Assembly: GCA_023313575.1 (NCBI GenBank)
Contig: JAJTTP010000001.1
Location: 310,001-374,000 of the forward strand
Length of the DNA: 64,000 bases
Direction of reading: 5' to 3'
DNA from: Eutypella sp. D-1
Taxonomy: Eukaryota > Ascomycota > Sordariomycetes > Xylariales > Diatrypaceae
In this document: piece by piece, positions 31,230 to 44,100 of the stretch
Layout: each line of letters starts with the position of its first letter
How positions within the stretch are numbered: position 1 is the stretch's first letter
Notes under the pieces: model-generated
What the model was told of the DNA's origin: nothing
Seen by the model: the letters and a program-made list of their open reading frames with translations, nothing else
Databases searched by the model: none
Position numbers and translations under genes: made by a program

Positions 31230-34200
31230 TGTCGAGAGTAGGGGTGGGTATAGGGTGAGTTCGAAGAGACACCAGGTGTCTCAATTCGGGGGGGTGGTCA
31301 GGCACTACAAGGCGACTGGCTGGTTGGTTGGCTGGCTGGGATGGATGGCGGCCTGGCTGGTCGGGTTGTTTACGCGGGTTGATGGAGACGAGACGCAGGG
31401 GGTGAGGGGCGGAGGGGAAGAGGCGGGGGGGAAGGAGGAAAGAGAGTTGAAATTCGTCGCCGACTCGTGGGGAAAGGAGGTATATGTTTGAGGGTTTGAG
31501 GTCCGAAGGGATTGATTTGACGATCGAATTGAGGATCGAAACTCGGCTACGTCCAGGTCGTCCCGAAGAGAAAATAATTGGCGAATACAATCCAATCGAA
31601 TTGCTGTGCGATCGTCGAACAGAAGGACCCGTCTTATTCTTTCTTTCCCTCCTTCTCTTCCTTCTTTTTTTTCTTTCACGCGTACTACGTTATTTCAATT
31701 GTAACTCATGAAATAAAATAAAAAAATGTCGAAGGTCGCGAATACAAAAGATTAAAAAAGAAAGAAATGCGAAATGCGAATGAATGCCAATGGGATGGAT
31801 GGTTGGAAGGCAAGTGAGTGACAATGTCAATTGTCAATAATTCAACAATTCAATAAGTTTAATGCAATAATCAATTGTCAATTGTCAATGTCAAAAGTTT
31901 AAAAAAGCAACCTTGAACGAATAAGCAAAAAAAACGACCGGCGGGTAGGTAGGTTGTGATTTTAACGAATTTTAATTTATAATTGCTTTGGTTCTGATTT
32001 TGGTTTTGATGCCGGGGGAAAAAAAAGATACCAAAGGGGGGAGGGGGGTTGTGGTTTGAGAGAACCTTTGGTTTTAAAAAAAGACAATAAAAATTATTAT
32101 GACCAGATACGAGATGGGCGAAAGAAGAAATGCCAAATGTCAAATGTCAAATGCGAAATGCGAGATGCGAAGATGCAAAGATGCAAAAGATGCGAGATGC
32201 TGTCGGCTGCTGCAGGACGGAGGAAAAAGTAGAATGTGATTGATGAACGGTTAACGGTTAGGAGGGTGTATAAAAAAGGGGGGGCGAAGGGAAAAGGGAA
32301 AAAGGGAAAGACGAAAAACCAAAAACGACAAATCAAGTCGCTTGTACTAAAAACCCGAGGCCTGGCTGGAGGAGGAGGATGAATATACGATTGATTACAG
32401 TATCTATGAAGTAGGTACAAAGTAGGTAGGTAGGTTAGGCAGGTATGGAGTCCACCGGGTTTTGTTTAAAAAAAGATTACAATGTTAAAAAGAGTTGAAT
32501 GGAAGTCCAGTATTCGTTAATTGAGTTTTCCTCTTAGGTCTTCTTCTTTTCCACCACCTTAGATACCTGACCTGACATCCTATAGTGGCCCTCGGGTGTC
32601 CGACAGGGCGACAGGGCGACCATCAAAGGGCCAGGCAGGGCAACCAGACTGGCCCTGCCCTGCCCTGCTGCTGCCCTGGAGGCCAGATAGAGATTACCGA
32701 TCTAGGTAGGTACTTCCATCATCCAGGGCCCTTCCGATGTGTCCAAATGGCAACTAACTACCACCAGGTATGTATGTATGTATGTAAGCGGCACTTCCAG
32801 TATTACTACCTATAAGTACTGTAGGTACACATGTCTATTCCTCCGTATATGTATTTACCTAATGGGTAGTGTCTAACTTTCGGAGATTGGTGTTAGCATT
32901 TAGAACTGGAACCAGCTGATAATACTAGGTAATTCTAAGATACGAAAAAAAGAGAACGACGAGAATAAACAACTGCCAGCGCCCCGGGATTTCTGCTTTG
33001 GCAATTTTGGTTTGTACATACATACATACATACATACATACAATATTCAACCCACCTAACGAGCGGGAAATAAAAAAGAAAGTGGATAATAACCTCCGAG
33101 AAAGTCTGACAGTCCAGTCAGTCTTCCAAGTGCATATAAGGGATAACGAGGCGATGGTTCCAAGTTTCCAAGGCAGGGCCAAGGCCAAGGATGCAGGTTG
33201 TCCTGTCCTGTCCTGCGTATCTTTACGGGTAGTTATGCGAATCGGGGTCTCCCCTGTTTGTCCCCCCCGTTTTCCCCGTAACTGAAAAGGTAACCGGGGT
33301 ACCTACACACTGGATTTAGGTAAGTTTCGGGGTACATATCACCCGCTTCCCTGGGTACCTCTGTACCTACCTCCAGGTCTGCAGGTCTGTAAGTATTAAC
33401 TCCACTGCGGGTATGCGACTAAAGGGACAATACCCGGGTCTAGGTAGTTATAAAGTAGAGTTATGTATTTTATTTATAAACTGGGCACCTACCTGCAAGC
33501 AACAAAGTGCGCTGCTACCCATACTCCAAAATATTCCAAATAAAAGCAGCTAAAACCCGGGCCTCACTACGGAGTATTCATCACCACTGCTGCTACTACT
33601 ACCTACTCCCGTACGCCCAGCCATGCAAGTACGCGGGCGGGGGACGTGAGGCCGGGCACCCGCGGCTATGGTGTTGTGTCTGCAGGGCAGGAAAGCGTTC
33701 AATATGTACCCGGATTTAGGGAAAGAGGTGGAGCCAGGGGGGGATCGGAATTACGGGATGGGGTTCGAAAATAAAACCACGTGAGGGCGTGTTCATTAAC
33801 AACTAGAGCTACTCTCAGGTTCGGATTGGTTTCTCTTCCTTACCTAAGTACGTAGATATGTAAAAGACTATGGTTTTTTTTTTTGGTTCTTTTCTTATTC
33901 CCGGATTAAACGCGCAGGCGCTGTATATTATATATATAATTGTATCCATACCTAGAATCTAGAGATAGAGCGTGGAGGCTAAGTGGCTACATAATTAAGA
34001 GATTATTCCCTTAACTACGACTCTTATACTTTAAAAAGGCGACCGGCCGCCTTGAAAGAAAAGAAGGAAAGGCATACTTGCCGCAGGCTCACATACCTAT
34101 CTAATTGTCAAATACATAAACCTAAACCCCATAAACAGAAATCTCCATCTCATCACCTAATTCCAATTCCGATATATGCCCCCCTCCCCCCCCCCTCTCC

Positions 34201-35631
34201 TCCCCACCCCCAAGCCGGACTCGGCGCATATGTATGGAACCCCAGGTCCCCGTACCGTGCCGTGCTACGGGGGAAGAGGAAAGGGCTTAGTGGAAGGAGA
34301 GAGGGAGGGGGGGGGGCTCCGCTCGGCAACGTAGGCCGGTCCAAAATCCCGCAGAGGGTTCCCTCCTTGCCGTCGAAGGAGGAAAGCCAAAAAGAAAAGG
34401 GGGGGGGGGGGGGGAGAAAGGGAATCGCCGATGTAGTCCTACCGATTCCGATTGTTTTTTCCGTAGCTTTGCTGTGTTAACTTTGGTGTTGAAGAGGAAA
34501 AAAAGACCCCTTATATATTGTGCGTACACGATTTTATTCACATTAGCCTTGCGTTTGGAGGGCAAAGGATATTTCCCTACATAGGTAATTGTATTACATA
34601 TGCCAGTATATATATCTATCCATAGGTCTTTGGGCCTCTTCTTAATGATTAAAAAATCGTGCCGATTATCTGCGCCAAACTTGGAGCCTGCCCGGGCCGC
34701 CCGTACCGGGAAGAAACGGCGGGGCAGCCCGCCTATATATCGCTCGGCCCCCGGGCATCGATCTAACATCCCTTCTTTCAACCGGGCGGGCATCCGGCCC
34801 AGATCTCGGGAGTAGGAGCTTTGGGGTTTTTTTCTTTTCTTTAGGGGGAGGGGGGGATATACGTGATATGACCTATCCTGCCGTGCGATGGCCGATTGAT
34901 TCGCGATAACATGCTATTTCCCCCCTCCCCAACCTTCCTGCGTTAAACCGTGGCTGGCACGATGGCATACCATATATAGAAAAGCCAGCTCAAAGATCTG
35001 TTTGTGTACTTAGCTAAAGCAGTGGACAACAACCAGATCTATGATATCCATGGCCGAGACTGGGAATGGGTCATCTCATCCCACTGCTAACGGCGGAACA
35101 TCCCCCTCCCTCCCTCCCACAACTTCTGGAAGTCTAGGGAGCCGCAATCTGATGCTTATGCGAGTAAGGTATCTATCCTTACGCGGATTTGATTCCGAAG
35201 CATGAGGTACACATATATATATAGCCCAACCTGCGTGAGCAAACCGCACATCCGAGACGCCGCTGCTGCACAACAGACCAAGATCACAATATCGATCAAT
35301 AGATAATCCCACGGCATGCAAAATCAAGGGACGAAAAAAAAGACTTTCAACACAATGTACAATAGGAAGTATTAAAACTGCAGAAAAACGCGCTGTTTTA
35401 TCTCAAAATGACATAAAAACATAGCGAAGGCCTGCATGATGTATGTGATGTTATGTTATGTATGTTCAGTTCTATATGCCCTCAAGGGAAAATGGGAGAA
35501 CCCGACATGAGCCCTCATCCAGGCTCGAGCACTACCACAAAATGCGCCTTTCCAGTTTTCAAATCAAAGAAAAATTTCGTCCGCAAAAACCCGCTCCGGT
35601 CCGCCGTTTATCTATCTTCATGAGTTTATGT
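31230..35631. other. Large low-complexity intergenic region
   Basis: 4.4 kb with no recognisable gene. It contains GGTTGGCT-type repeats (31318-31345), AT-rich CAATTGTCAAT repeats (31825-31890), AAATGCGAGATGC repeats (32125-32200), CATA repeats (33018-33042), and a G16 run at 34399-34414. The divergent side probably carries the UBL promoter; the other end is the 3' flank of the GH17 gene. Confidence 0.6.
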
Positions 35632-37080
35632 TTATAGCAGGGCGAAGGCACCGGCGATGATGGCCAGGCCGGCGGAGGTGGCGATGGAGACCATATGCGT
35701 GGTGGCGCCAGCCTGCTCGGGAGTCGGGAGGTTAGAGCTCTCGGCGCCATCGGCGGAGCCAGACTCAGAGCCGGAGCCGGAGCCGGCCTCGGAACCAGAG
35801 CCAGAGCCAGATTCGGAACCAGAACCAGAACCGGAGCCAGAGCCAGAGCCAGAGCCGGATTCAGATCCAGATCCAGATCCGGAGCCAGAGCCACCGTTGG
35901 AGCCGCCTGCGGTAGGTGCGTTGTCAGTATCAGTGGTTCCAGAGGGCTGTACACCGGAAGAACCAGTAGGAACACCAGATTGAGAAGGAGAACCAGAGGA
36001 AACAGCAGAACCAGAAGAAACAGGAGAACCAGAAGTCGTACCAGTGGCGGAGGCACCGCCAGAGCTCGTGGCCGAAGGCGCGGAGGAGCCAGTGGAGGAA
36101 GGCGATCCGGAGGAGGTGGGCTCGTCGTCCTTGACGTTCTTGCAGCTCAGGTCGAAGATGGGCTTGGTCGAGAGGTCCTCGGTGATGGCGAACTGCATCT
36201 CGTTATCGGGGTTGGAGTCGCGGAGGTTGTACCAGAAAGTCGGGGTCTTGTTGAAGAGCTTCTTGCAGCCAATCTCCTTCCAGTAGGTCTCGGCGTTCTT
36301 AGGGCTGGGCTTGGCCTCGTCCCAGTCGGGACCGGTGGCGGGCCAACCGGTCTCGGTGACCCAGACGGGCTTGCCGCCGGCCGCGGCGATGGTAGCGTCG
36401 TAGGCACGGCTGAACAGCTTGCCGGCGTTCTCGATGGAGTTGCCCTTGCCGGTCTCGTAGTAGGGGTACTCGTCGACACCGAGGAAGTCGACGGCATCGA
36501 TGACAGCCTTGTTAGTAGTGTTGGCCCAGGCGTCCCAGGTCTCGACGTGGCCGACGGGGGCCTTGGCGAGGCCAGTGTCCTTGACGGAATCCTTGTATTC
36601 CTTGATGAACTTCACGATGGTATCGGGGGAGGCACCGACACCAGACTTGTTCTTGATACCGGTTTCAGAAACCCGGTAAAGGTCCTCGCTACCAATGGAC
36701 ATACCGATGACGAGGTCGGTGAACTTGGTGCCATACTTCTCGACGGCCTTTTCCAGGGCGCTGAGTTCCTTGTCAATGTTGTCAGTGCCGGAGGCCCAGA
36801 TACCGAGCAGCAGCTTGGTCTTGGTCTCAATGGCAGCCTCGAAAGCAGAGATGGGGTCATCCTCGGAGTAGGCCTGGATGTTGGTGTACAACCGCACAGC
36901 ATTGAAGGTGCCGGGAGCACCCTCAAGGTTCTGGGCAGTCTTGAACTCGGCGAGGTAATCCTCCTTGAACTTGGCAGACCGGTCGGCCTTGGTGGCTCCA
37001 GAGTTGAAGCCGAGATAGTTCTCATCCGCAGCAGCGGCGACGGCAGCAAGGGCCAGGGAAATGGTAGCGGTGAAACGCAT
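35632..37080 (-). CDS. GPI-anchored glucan endo-1,3-beta-glucosidase (GH17)
   Basis: Cell-wall enzyme cleaving or remodelling beta-1,3-glucan. The ATG at 37080 ([20 protein letters not shown]) gives a clean signal peptide, so the upstream in-frame codons are not used. The intronless protein is 482 residues. In the GH17 barrel the acid/base Glu is at about 132 ([12 protein letters not shown], where many members have NE) and the nucleophile Glu at about 243 ([11 protein letters not shown]). After about residue 330 comes a Ser/Gly/Glu/Thr-rich stalk with many GSGSES repeats. The protein ends in a hydrophobic segment ([18 protein letters not shown]) preceded by small residues, the GPI signal. It belongs to the EglC/Bgl2-like fungal wall glucanases. 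Confidence 0.92.
   Translation of the reverse strand: MRFTATISLALAAVAAAADENYLGFNSGATKADRSAKFKEDYLAEFKTAQNLEGAPGTFNAVRLYTNIQAYSEDDPISAFEAAIETKTKLLLGIWASGTDNIDKELSALEKAVEKYGTKFTDLVIGMSIGSEDLYRVSETGIKNKSGVGASPDTIVKFIKEYKDSVKDTGLAKAPVGHVETWDAWANTTNKAVIDAVDFLGVDEYPYYETGKGNSIENAGKLFSRAYDATIAAAGGKPVWVTETGWPATGPDWDEAKPSPKNAETYWKEIGCKKLFNKTPTFWYNLRDSNPDNEMQFAITEDLSTKPIFDLSCKNVKDDEPTSSGSPSSTGSSAPSATSSGGASATGTTSGSPVSSGSAVSSGSPSQSGVPTGSSGVQPSGTTDTDNAPTAGGSNGGSGSGSGSGSESGSGSGSGSGSGSGSESGSGSGSEAGSGSGSESGSADGAESSNLPTPEQAGATTHMVSIATSAGLAIIAGAFALL
35760..35910 (-). repeat. GSGSES-coding tandem repeat in the GH17 stalk
   Basis: Imperfect tandem hexanucleotide and dodecanucleotide units encode alternating Gly-Ser-Glu. 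Such stalk repeats in fungal GPI proteins vary in copy number between strains. Confidence 0.8.
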
Positions 37081-38690
37081 ATTGACGGATCGGGGAAGTA
37101 TCACAAAACACAGGTTTTATTAAGTGGATGTGAGAGAGGTTGGTGTCTATCGACTGGCTGATCGAGTTCGTGTGGCACAAAAAGCAGATAGATAGCACTG
37201 ATTCTTAACGCGGATATTCTCAGATGTATAATAAAGAGTGTATAGAATTTTATAGATTCAAAGAGTGTGATGAGATTAGGTGGGATAGGAAAACGGGGAC
37301 CAAATCTCACGAGAGCAAACAGAGACAAACAACAACTACAAAAAAGAGTGTCGATTAACTTGTTGTGTTTTTGTTAAAAGAGATTGGGGGGGAGAGGTGG
37401 AAGATCAGACAAGATAAAAAGGAGAGAAAGGAACCCAACTAACTCTTTAGGCCCATCTTTGGTACGCAGCATGGCCCCATAGTTAGTAGTAGATTTCCCG
37501 CCTCCTTGTCGCGCTTACGCCCTGACACTTACCATATTGGGCCTAGTTAACTGCTGCCATGGTTCAGGTGGTAACTTGTACCACGCCCGGATTTCCAGGT
37601 ACTTGAATACTAGATATTTTTAGATGGGCCAGTCATGCGTGCATTGTCCAATCATACGTGTTCGTTCCACCCTATGACCAAGAAATGAAACACCGCCACG
37701 GTGCACCTTTAATGTTGTAAACGAGTTAGGCTTTTCTTCAGGCGTTCTTCCTTTGTTTTGTGCTATTGCGACCTAGGTTTGTATGTAACTTCTGGCCTGG
37801 GAGTATTTACAATTGCAATTCCATAATATATGTCTTTAGTGAGAATATGTACATACTCCAAAAGTAAGGGATCAATGAACTCATAACATGCATATACTAA
37901 ATATTACAACCTTGGAACGAACGAACCAAAAACAAGATCGCGGATCGCGGGATTCGGCTCGTCGATTCGTTCCTGAATCTAGTATGTAATAGGCAAGTTT
38001 TTAGTTTTTTAGCCTGGTTAACGGACTTTACCGATAAGTCGGGGGGTTTTTTTATTTCTCGTTCCTGATCAGTTCCTGACGGCCCCCGTTCCTGACCACT
38101 TCAGGAATTTTCAGGGATTTCCAGGGATTCTGAATGGTTCCAATAGTTCCACACCAAGGAATACGAAGTTTCCATCTTTCTTGTCCTCCGATCTAATGCA
38201 ACTCCCTCCGCCCCCCCGCCCCGCTCCATATGAATACTACTTAGCATACTACTTACTTAGTATGTAAGTAAATAGTAAATAATAACGGTTCCCTCTCCCC
38301 GGAATTCCAGAGGACGTGATGTGATGTTTGATGGTTATTCCATCGTATAATCGCTCTTTTTTAATCTGCTCATGGCCGAAGATCGTGAAGATCTTCCTCC
38401 CACAAAAGCTCTAGTGAGATCACGGCGGTGTGCTGGTACGATGTCCTCATTTCCACGGAGGATCCAATACGCCGTCTCGGCTCGTCCATATTGGCTGCAT
38501 AGGCTCGATGCGACTTTGATATAAGAAAGGGCCCGGGGCCCCTTTCTCTTCATATCTTCTCGTCTGCGGCAGTGAATCGGTCGACCAGGTCATGCTTCGA
38601 GTCATGTGACTGTTGAGGCTAATAGAGGCTGTCGGTCTCTAAAATAGGGAACGGCATTCGTAGCGCATCTGGTTAGGTTTGAAACGCCTT
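37081..38690. other. Intergenic region upstream of GH17
   Basis: 1.6 kb without a supported gene. It contains the GH17 promoter side and repeated TTCCTGA(C/A) words near 38060-38105. Confidence 0.55.
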
Positions 38691-40166
38691 TCAATAGATG
38701 ACCCATTCATAGCGTTCGCACGACTTGTCCAATTCCGCCATGAAGGCATGAACACGATCCATCATCCACCCGGACGTGACGCGTTGGCCCTCGGCACTCG
38801 CTGGCTGCCGCCGTCCCAGCTTGACGATGTCCCCCGTCTTGCACACCCGGCCGGCGTGCGAGAACTGCATGCAGTCCTGCTGACTCTCGCAGATCTTACG
38901 GCAGTGCTCGGGGGAATGACTGTCTGAGCTCTGGACGGTCTCGGATTCGTTGTCCCAGTCCTCACGTTCCGTTCCGATCTGCGGAAGGACGAAATGTCGG
39001 AATGTGTCTTGGTGACGCATTGGCGGGTACTTCTAGAATCACACTTGGTCAGCCCTGTGATCTTCGGCCCGTTTTACTAGAGGTATGAGGTAGGAATATG
39101 TTATGGGCAGGAGCGCGCGCTCAATTACCTGGTTGTTCCACTCCTGCTCAAAGGCAGAAAACTCGATAATATCCTGGGGAGATAGATGGTGGTAAGTGGC
39201 GGCAAAATGGCACCAGAACCCGCCCTTGCCGCCGAAGGTACCGTTGAAATTCAAGCTCGTCGGACTCTCGCTGACGAGGGTCGGCCATGAGAACGAGAGG
39301 TAAATGCCGGCGCTCTTCAGGGCCTGGCCCAGCACGCAGTCGCCCGCCCAGTGCGTTTCGGTAAACCCGTCCCAGTGCGCCCGGTCTGCCTGAAGCAGGT
39401 CCACCAGCGTCCGCAGGGCCGAGTTCGAGAGCACGAACCCCGCCCCTCCGTAGCCGAAGATCTCTCCCTGGACCTGCATCTGCATGCCGAGGTATTTGGC
39501 CTGGGACGCGTCGAATTTCGAGAGCCACGTGATCATGTTCTTCCAGAGGATGTACGTGTCCGCCTCCGCAAAAATAAACCACTTCGCGTCCGGCCGTTGC
39601 CGGTAAGCCTTCTCCGCCATCGGGAGGAATTTCCACTTATCGAGTTTCCACCCGGGCGTATCGCGTCCTTGGCGGGTGTTTCCGGCCATCGACCACTTCT
39701 CCAACTCCTCTTCCGAGAAGGCGTCCCGGCCCTGGTCCTGCAGGGCTTGGTAGTACCGAAAGTCCGGGTGCGTCATCCGAATTTCCGGGTTGATCTCGTC
39801 GAGCGCGTCGTACACGTCATGGCCTGCGATGGTCTCGTTGAGGTCCGAGTAGACGACGTAGTGCGGCACGCAGCGCAACGTCGTGGCGAAGTGCACGGGG
39901 AGCTTATCGGGCGCCTCGTTGGCTCCTGTCTTCATGATGACCAGCACGTCGTCGAGGGCGCTACTGATTTCAGGATCGCAGTCGGAGTGGGTCGCAGAAG
40001 GCTGGTTCCACCCAACCGTCCATCCAGGATACAAGTAATGGAGATGGAAGACTTGGAGCACCATGAGTATCCAGACGATGATGATGATTCGATAAACAAT
40101 ACGGGAAGGAAAAAAGGGTAGTGATAGCGACGGCACAGAGGCCGACGCAGTCTTGGAGGAAAACAT
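38691..40166 (-). CDS. GT31-like glycosyltransferase, type II Golgi membrane protein
   Basis: Two exons, 39129-40166 and 38691-39032, are joined by a phase-0 96-nt intron (GTAATT...CTAG), giving 459 residues. A cytosolic tail of about 23 residues is followed by a signal anchor (residues 24-46, VYRIIIIVWILMVLQVFHLH) and a lumenal catalytic region. That region has LDDVLVIMKTGANEA, HYVVYSDLNE, and the nucleotide-sugar/metal site in FAEADTYILW, where EADT at 201-204 stands in for the usual DxD. YGGAGFVLSN and HWAGDCVLGQAL follow. The C-terminal about 50 residues have a Cys pattern (CRKICESQQDC...C) like a PAN/Apple module. The fold resembles fungal GT31 (core 1 beta-1,3-galactosyltransferase-like) proteins; donor and acceptor are not known. 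Confidence 0.82.
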
Positions 40167-40802
40167 GGGAAGGCCCGTGATCCAGCAGAGGCGTAATTGT
40201 TATCAGATCATCTGGCGAAAAGAAAACACCTGCGCTTGTTAGAATGAATTTGAATCAAATTCCGAATGATAGTTGATGAAGACCAAAGAAGAAAAGAAAA
40301 AAAGAGTATCATCAAATAGACACTTTGCGTGAGGCTATGTGAAAGAAAAAGGCCGGAGTATAATGCATAAAAAAATAAAAACGTTTGATTCACTAACAGC
40401 TGCGACCTACGTATTATCTGACACAGTTGAGAGCGAGGACCGCGTGGCCCCCCCGTACTTAGATGACGAAGTCTCAATCCGCCCGTCGTTTAGGCGTTTA
40501 GGAGAGGCCGGGCAGCCACAAAATTGCTGGATCATCAAACCATTTTTTACCGCCTATGACTGGCCAGGAGGGTTTCCTGATCGTCGTAGCCGCTCTTCTC
40601 CCACCGTTATGGGGCTGGGTTCGAAACCGACCCCAAGAGATTGGCATCCTACGTTGATATAGAGATCTGCAGTAAATCTCTCTCCTCTCAGGCCTCTCTC
40701 TCGCTACCTATCTCTCTCTCTCTCTCACATATCTCACATAATAATTCTCAGCCTTTCCAGCCTTTTTGCAATCCTACGAGCTGGGCAACTAGGGTTATGT
40801 AA

Positions 40803-40874
40803 GTACTTGGTTACTCACTATTGCCTTATTTGATGTAGGTACTTAGTTACTCACTATTACCTCATTTGCTCACT
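40803..40874 (+). repeat. 36-bp imperfect tandem duplication
   Basis: The word GTACTTGGTTACTCACTATT at 40803 recurs at 40839 with one substitution, followed by related CCTTATTTG/CCTCATTTG. The period is 36 bp. Confidence 0.7.
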
Positions 40875-40903
40875 TGCTTATCCCCTCGGGAGGAGGGGGG
40901 CAT

Positions 40904-41138
40904 TGTTACGTGCTTGGGCTCCCCCTATGTATGTAGATGTGCCGAGACTAAGAGCACCCACTAACTAACTAGGCGGTGCTAGACTAGGGTAGGACGCACC
41001 ACCAACTTACTAGATGATGTAATCTCGTTAGATAAGGCTAGCAGCTGAAGTCTGTGTGTTCTGCTCACACACGCTTGCTTCCACACTGGTATAAGATAAA
41101 CATCATTCCCGCTCTGCTGCTCGGCATATCGGTAAACA
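40904..41138 (+). mobile_element. Possible solo/remnant LTR (Copia-like)
   Basis: The segment begins TGTTACGTG and ends GGTAAACA, an approximate terminal inversion of the TG...CA type. It is directly preceded by a purine tract (GGGAGGAGGGGGG, 40889-40901) like the polypurine tract that primes plus-strand synthesis next to a 3' LTR. A TATAAGATAAAC box lies near 41090. No pol frame or second LTR is seen in the window, so this is tentative. Confidence 0.3.
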
Positions 41139-44100
41139 ATCGGTAGGGACCTAGGATGCCGCATCGCAGGTACGTGGATCGACGGGGTTGGAGAACTGAG
41201 AAACGCGAGCCACGCCGGGTGCTCAGGCCGACTTAATGGGGATTTAATGGGGCCTTAGCTGCCGGTTTAGGGAGTAGATGTGCTATAACATTGTAATAAC
41301 TGCATCCTTCTCTAGAATCCTATGGGATATTATTACATTCGTCTCCTATGTGGCTGACTTGTGGGCTGGTGGCAGGCCACCATCCAGACTCTCTCACTTC
41401 AGGGCTGTTGAAACCTCAGCAAGGCGTGTTGTGTTGCAATCGGCCTCTGATAGATTCGAGCAGATGATATGGATCGTGATTTAGCTGTATTAAAACCGTA
41501 GAATATGTGGTCTAGGTGCTTCTTATGACCTAATGAGATCCTCTAGACACATCACTAGCAAGCGAAGTAAATCATGCCTGTATTTAGTACAGAAGCTATA
41601 TAGAAGTCCCAGCCTGGGATAGCCACCAAGCCAGGGGGGTAATGATGGACAGGATATAAGGTAGTTGGGTGATGGTTCCTAGTAATTATTACGAACTATC
41701 TCAGCTATCCAGGTGGGACTGACAAGACAGATCCTTTAGGGCTAAACATATGTTTATCTATAACTACATACCGGGCTTAAGACTAATGGCCAAGACAATC
41801 CTATCCAAATAAGTGTATACGGTGTACTATGAATTACTTAAAGCCGAACAATCCCTATGACGACGGAATATGATTTGGATGGTTACATCTAGATCTCAGA
41901 CAACCAGTTTACATGGTCCTATGCTTGTACTGACTCGATTTACGCGGCCCCGCCCTGAAGAATAACAAATACTGAAATTTCCCTTTGAGGAACCAGTTGG
42001 TGAAAGCATTAGCTTGTAAATTTTAACGTACAAAGGCTGAACATTATAAAATAACAGCAGATATATGGTTAAGCTACATGTATCCTCGATGTAGTAAGGG
42101 CAACATAAGGAATATCGTTACTACTTTTTAAGCATCAGTCTGATATAACCCCTACGTACCGTACTTGTTAGATTTACCCTCCCAACGTCGGGGCCATTTG
42201 AGAAGACATGAACGAGAACGGAGTAGGACTGTTGGATTATAGCCATATGGATGGTTTTGGGATTTACTACAAAGTAGACTGTATGCTCCTCCAAATTTTT
42301 GGGCGGACACAGTTGAGGTCCCCTCAGCGATGACTCCGGGGATACATTAAAATTTACACTAAGCTTTACCTTTCTGCGTTCACTTGAAAGACCGGAGTAG
42401 AAACGACCCCCCTATCAAGTTCATCAACCCTTCGTAAACCTGAAAGGCCCACATACAATATAACAAACTCCCAATGACCAGCCCGAGACTAGCCCAACTC
42501 AAGATCCTTTCTTACACAGAAGGCTCTTCCACCCACCAAGACAAGTCACTCGTCATGGATTTAGCAACACCCGTTGATCAGAACATTGGGTTTATGCCCA
42601 CGCCCGGTCAACCCCATGGGACAGTGGGGTTGGCGTTTTCGCCACTCGCTACATCCCCATGAAGGAGCGTAATCATCGACGAGCCTGCCACCACTTTATG
42701 GTATAGCTCGTGCGAAGATGCTGTTCCACGTCTCGTCATGGATTATAATAATCTCGACGAGCACTGTCGAAGCTAAATATTCAACTTGTTTCCGGGTGGT
42801 GACGTAGGAGATGCGGATGACCACTGCTTAAGTGAAAGGCGGCTTCGTACTATCTTCTACTACAACGCCATTGACGTTCGACCGTTAGGCCATGTCGCTG
42901 GCTTGGTGAGCTCGCGTCTGCACCATAGGTGCCTTCGGCATTACCACCGGACATTCGATGTAAGACTTGAGATGATAATTAAATTGTCAGTTTTTGATGT
43001 TGAAATTAGCTCCCGACCGAGTCCAGCCATTTCCCCCAACCCCGTGTCGATGGGGTTGTAAGTACGTATCTGTTACGGATTGGTCACCCGTATAGGTTCT
43101 CCACTATATGTCCAGGGGGTCACATATATATATGGCTGTAAGCACCAGTATGATTGCCACCATTGCAATCATTCACCAATCTTTTGGCCCCGATGGTGCA
43201 ACGGTATGGTGCAGCCGTAACAGTATCATTCATCCCATCTAGCTCGAGTAGGAGATCTGAGTTAGATACTTCATCTTCGACACACTTCGGCCCGTGAACG
43301 AGCGCTAGGGGTTCTTATCCCCTATTTCTGGGTTTAGATGTATCGTGTATTATTGCCTGCGCATCGCGTATCTGCGAGCCACGACGAGGCAGGATGAATG
43401 AGGCCATCTACTGTATCACGGAACGTCGGAGGAACGTCGTGAGCTGGAGAACCCAACCCTCTGACCTCCGCAGGCAGACTAACGACATGGGATATCTCAT
43501 ATCTCTAATGGAGAAAGAGACCCTGAGCAGACTCTGTCTCTCGGGCTACTATTTCTACTATGCCTGACTTCTTGGGATGGGCTCCAACAAGGAATGCACC
43601 AGCCGCCGAGCTTCTTTGCTTGGTCGGCTGCAACTTCTGCTTTGCACAGGACGAGATGACCGCGAGTACCGCAACCTCGTCCGTTGCTTTGTTGATCGGT
43701 GGGGTATAGAGGGCGTCAGGACGGCTACCGCCTTAGTCGACAGATCATACGAGCTCGAAGCTTGAGCTCGTTCGAGCCTTGAACGGGTTCAAGAAGAAGA
43801 GGGCTGATTACCCTGGAGCCGGAGGAGCTGAACATGGATAGGCACGTGTTACATATTTTGCGTCCAGGCTAATTATACCGAGAAAACCGGGCGTCGCTAA
43901 TTCATAGACGTTCAGCAATTGTTCGTTTTGTGTACTGGTATGACTTGGGTTAAGGGGATGGTGCCTTTATTACGAATTACGGTGCGACCGCAAGGCGAAC
44001 ACTGGAAGGGTCTTGCCAGCTCGCACGAACTCCCGAATAGCCATGTGCGCACGGGAAGATGCCGAATCCATTACGACGACGACGGAGAAACTAGCCCGGG

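Noticed and set aside
35695..37161. 488-codon open frame antisense to the GH17 gene
   Set aside because: It mirrors the GH17 codons and the Gly/Ser repeat. The sense strand has a signal peptide, catalytic motifs and GPI signal, while the antisense product is low-complexity and has no motif.
40600..40650. tRNA-like T arm (GGGTTCGAAACC)
   Set aside because: No matching acceptor stem, D arm or anticodon stem could be drawn around it.
43186..43235. tRNA-like D-arm sequence (GATGGTGCAACGGTATGG)
   Set aside because: No T-loop GTTC motif or acceptor pairing follows.
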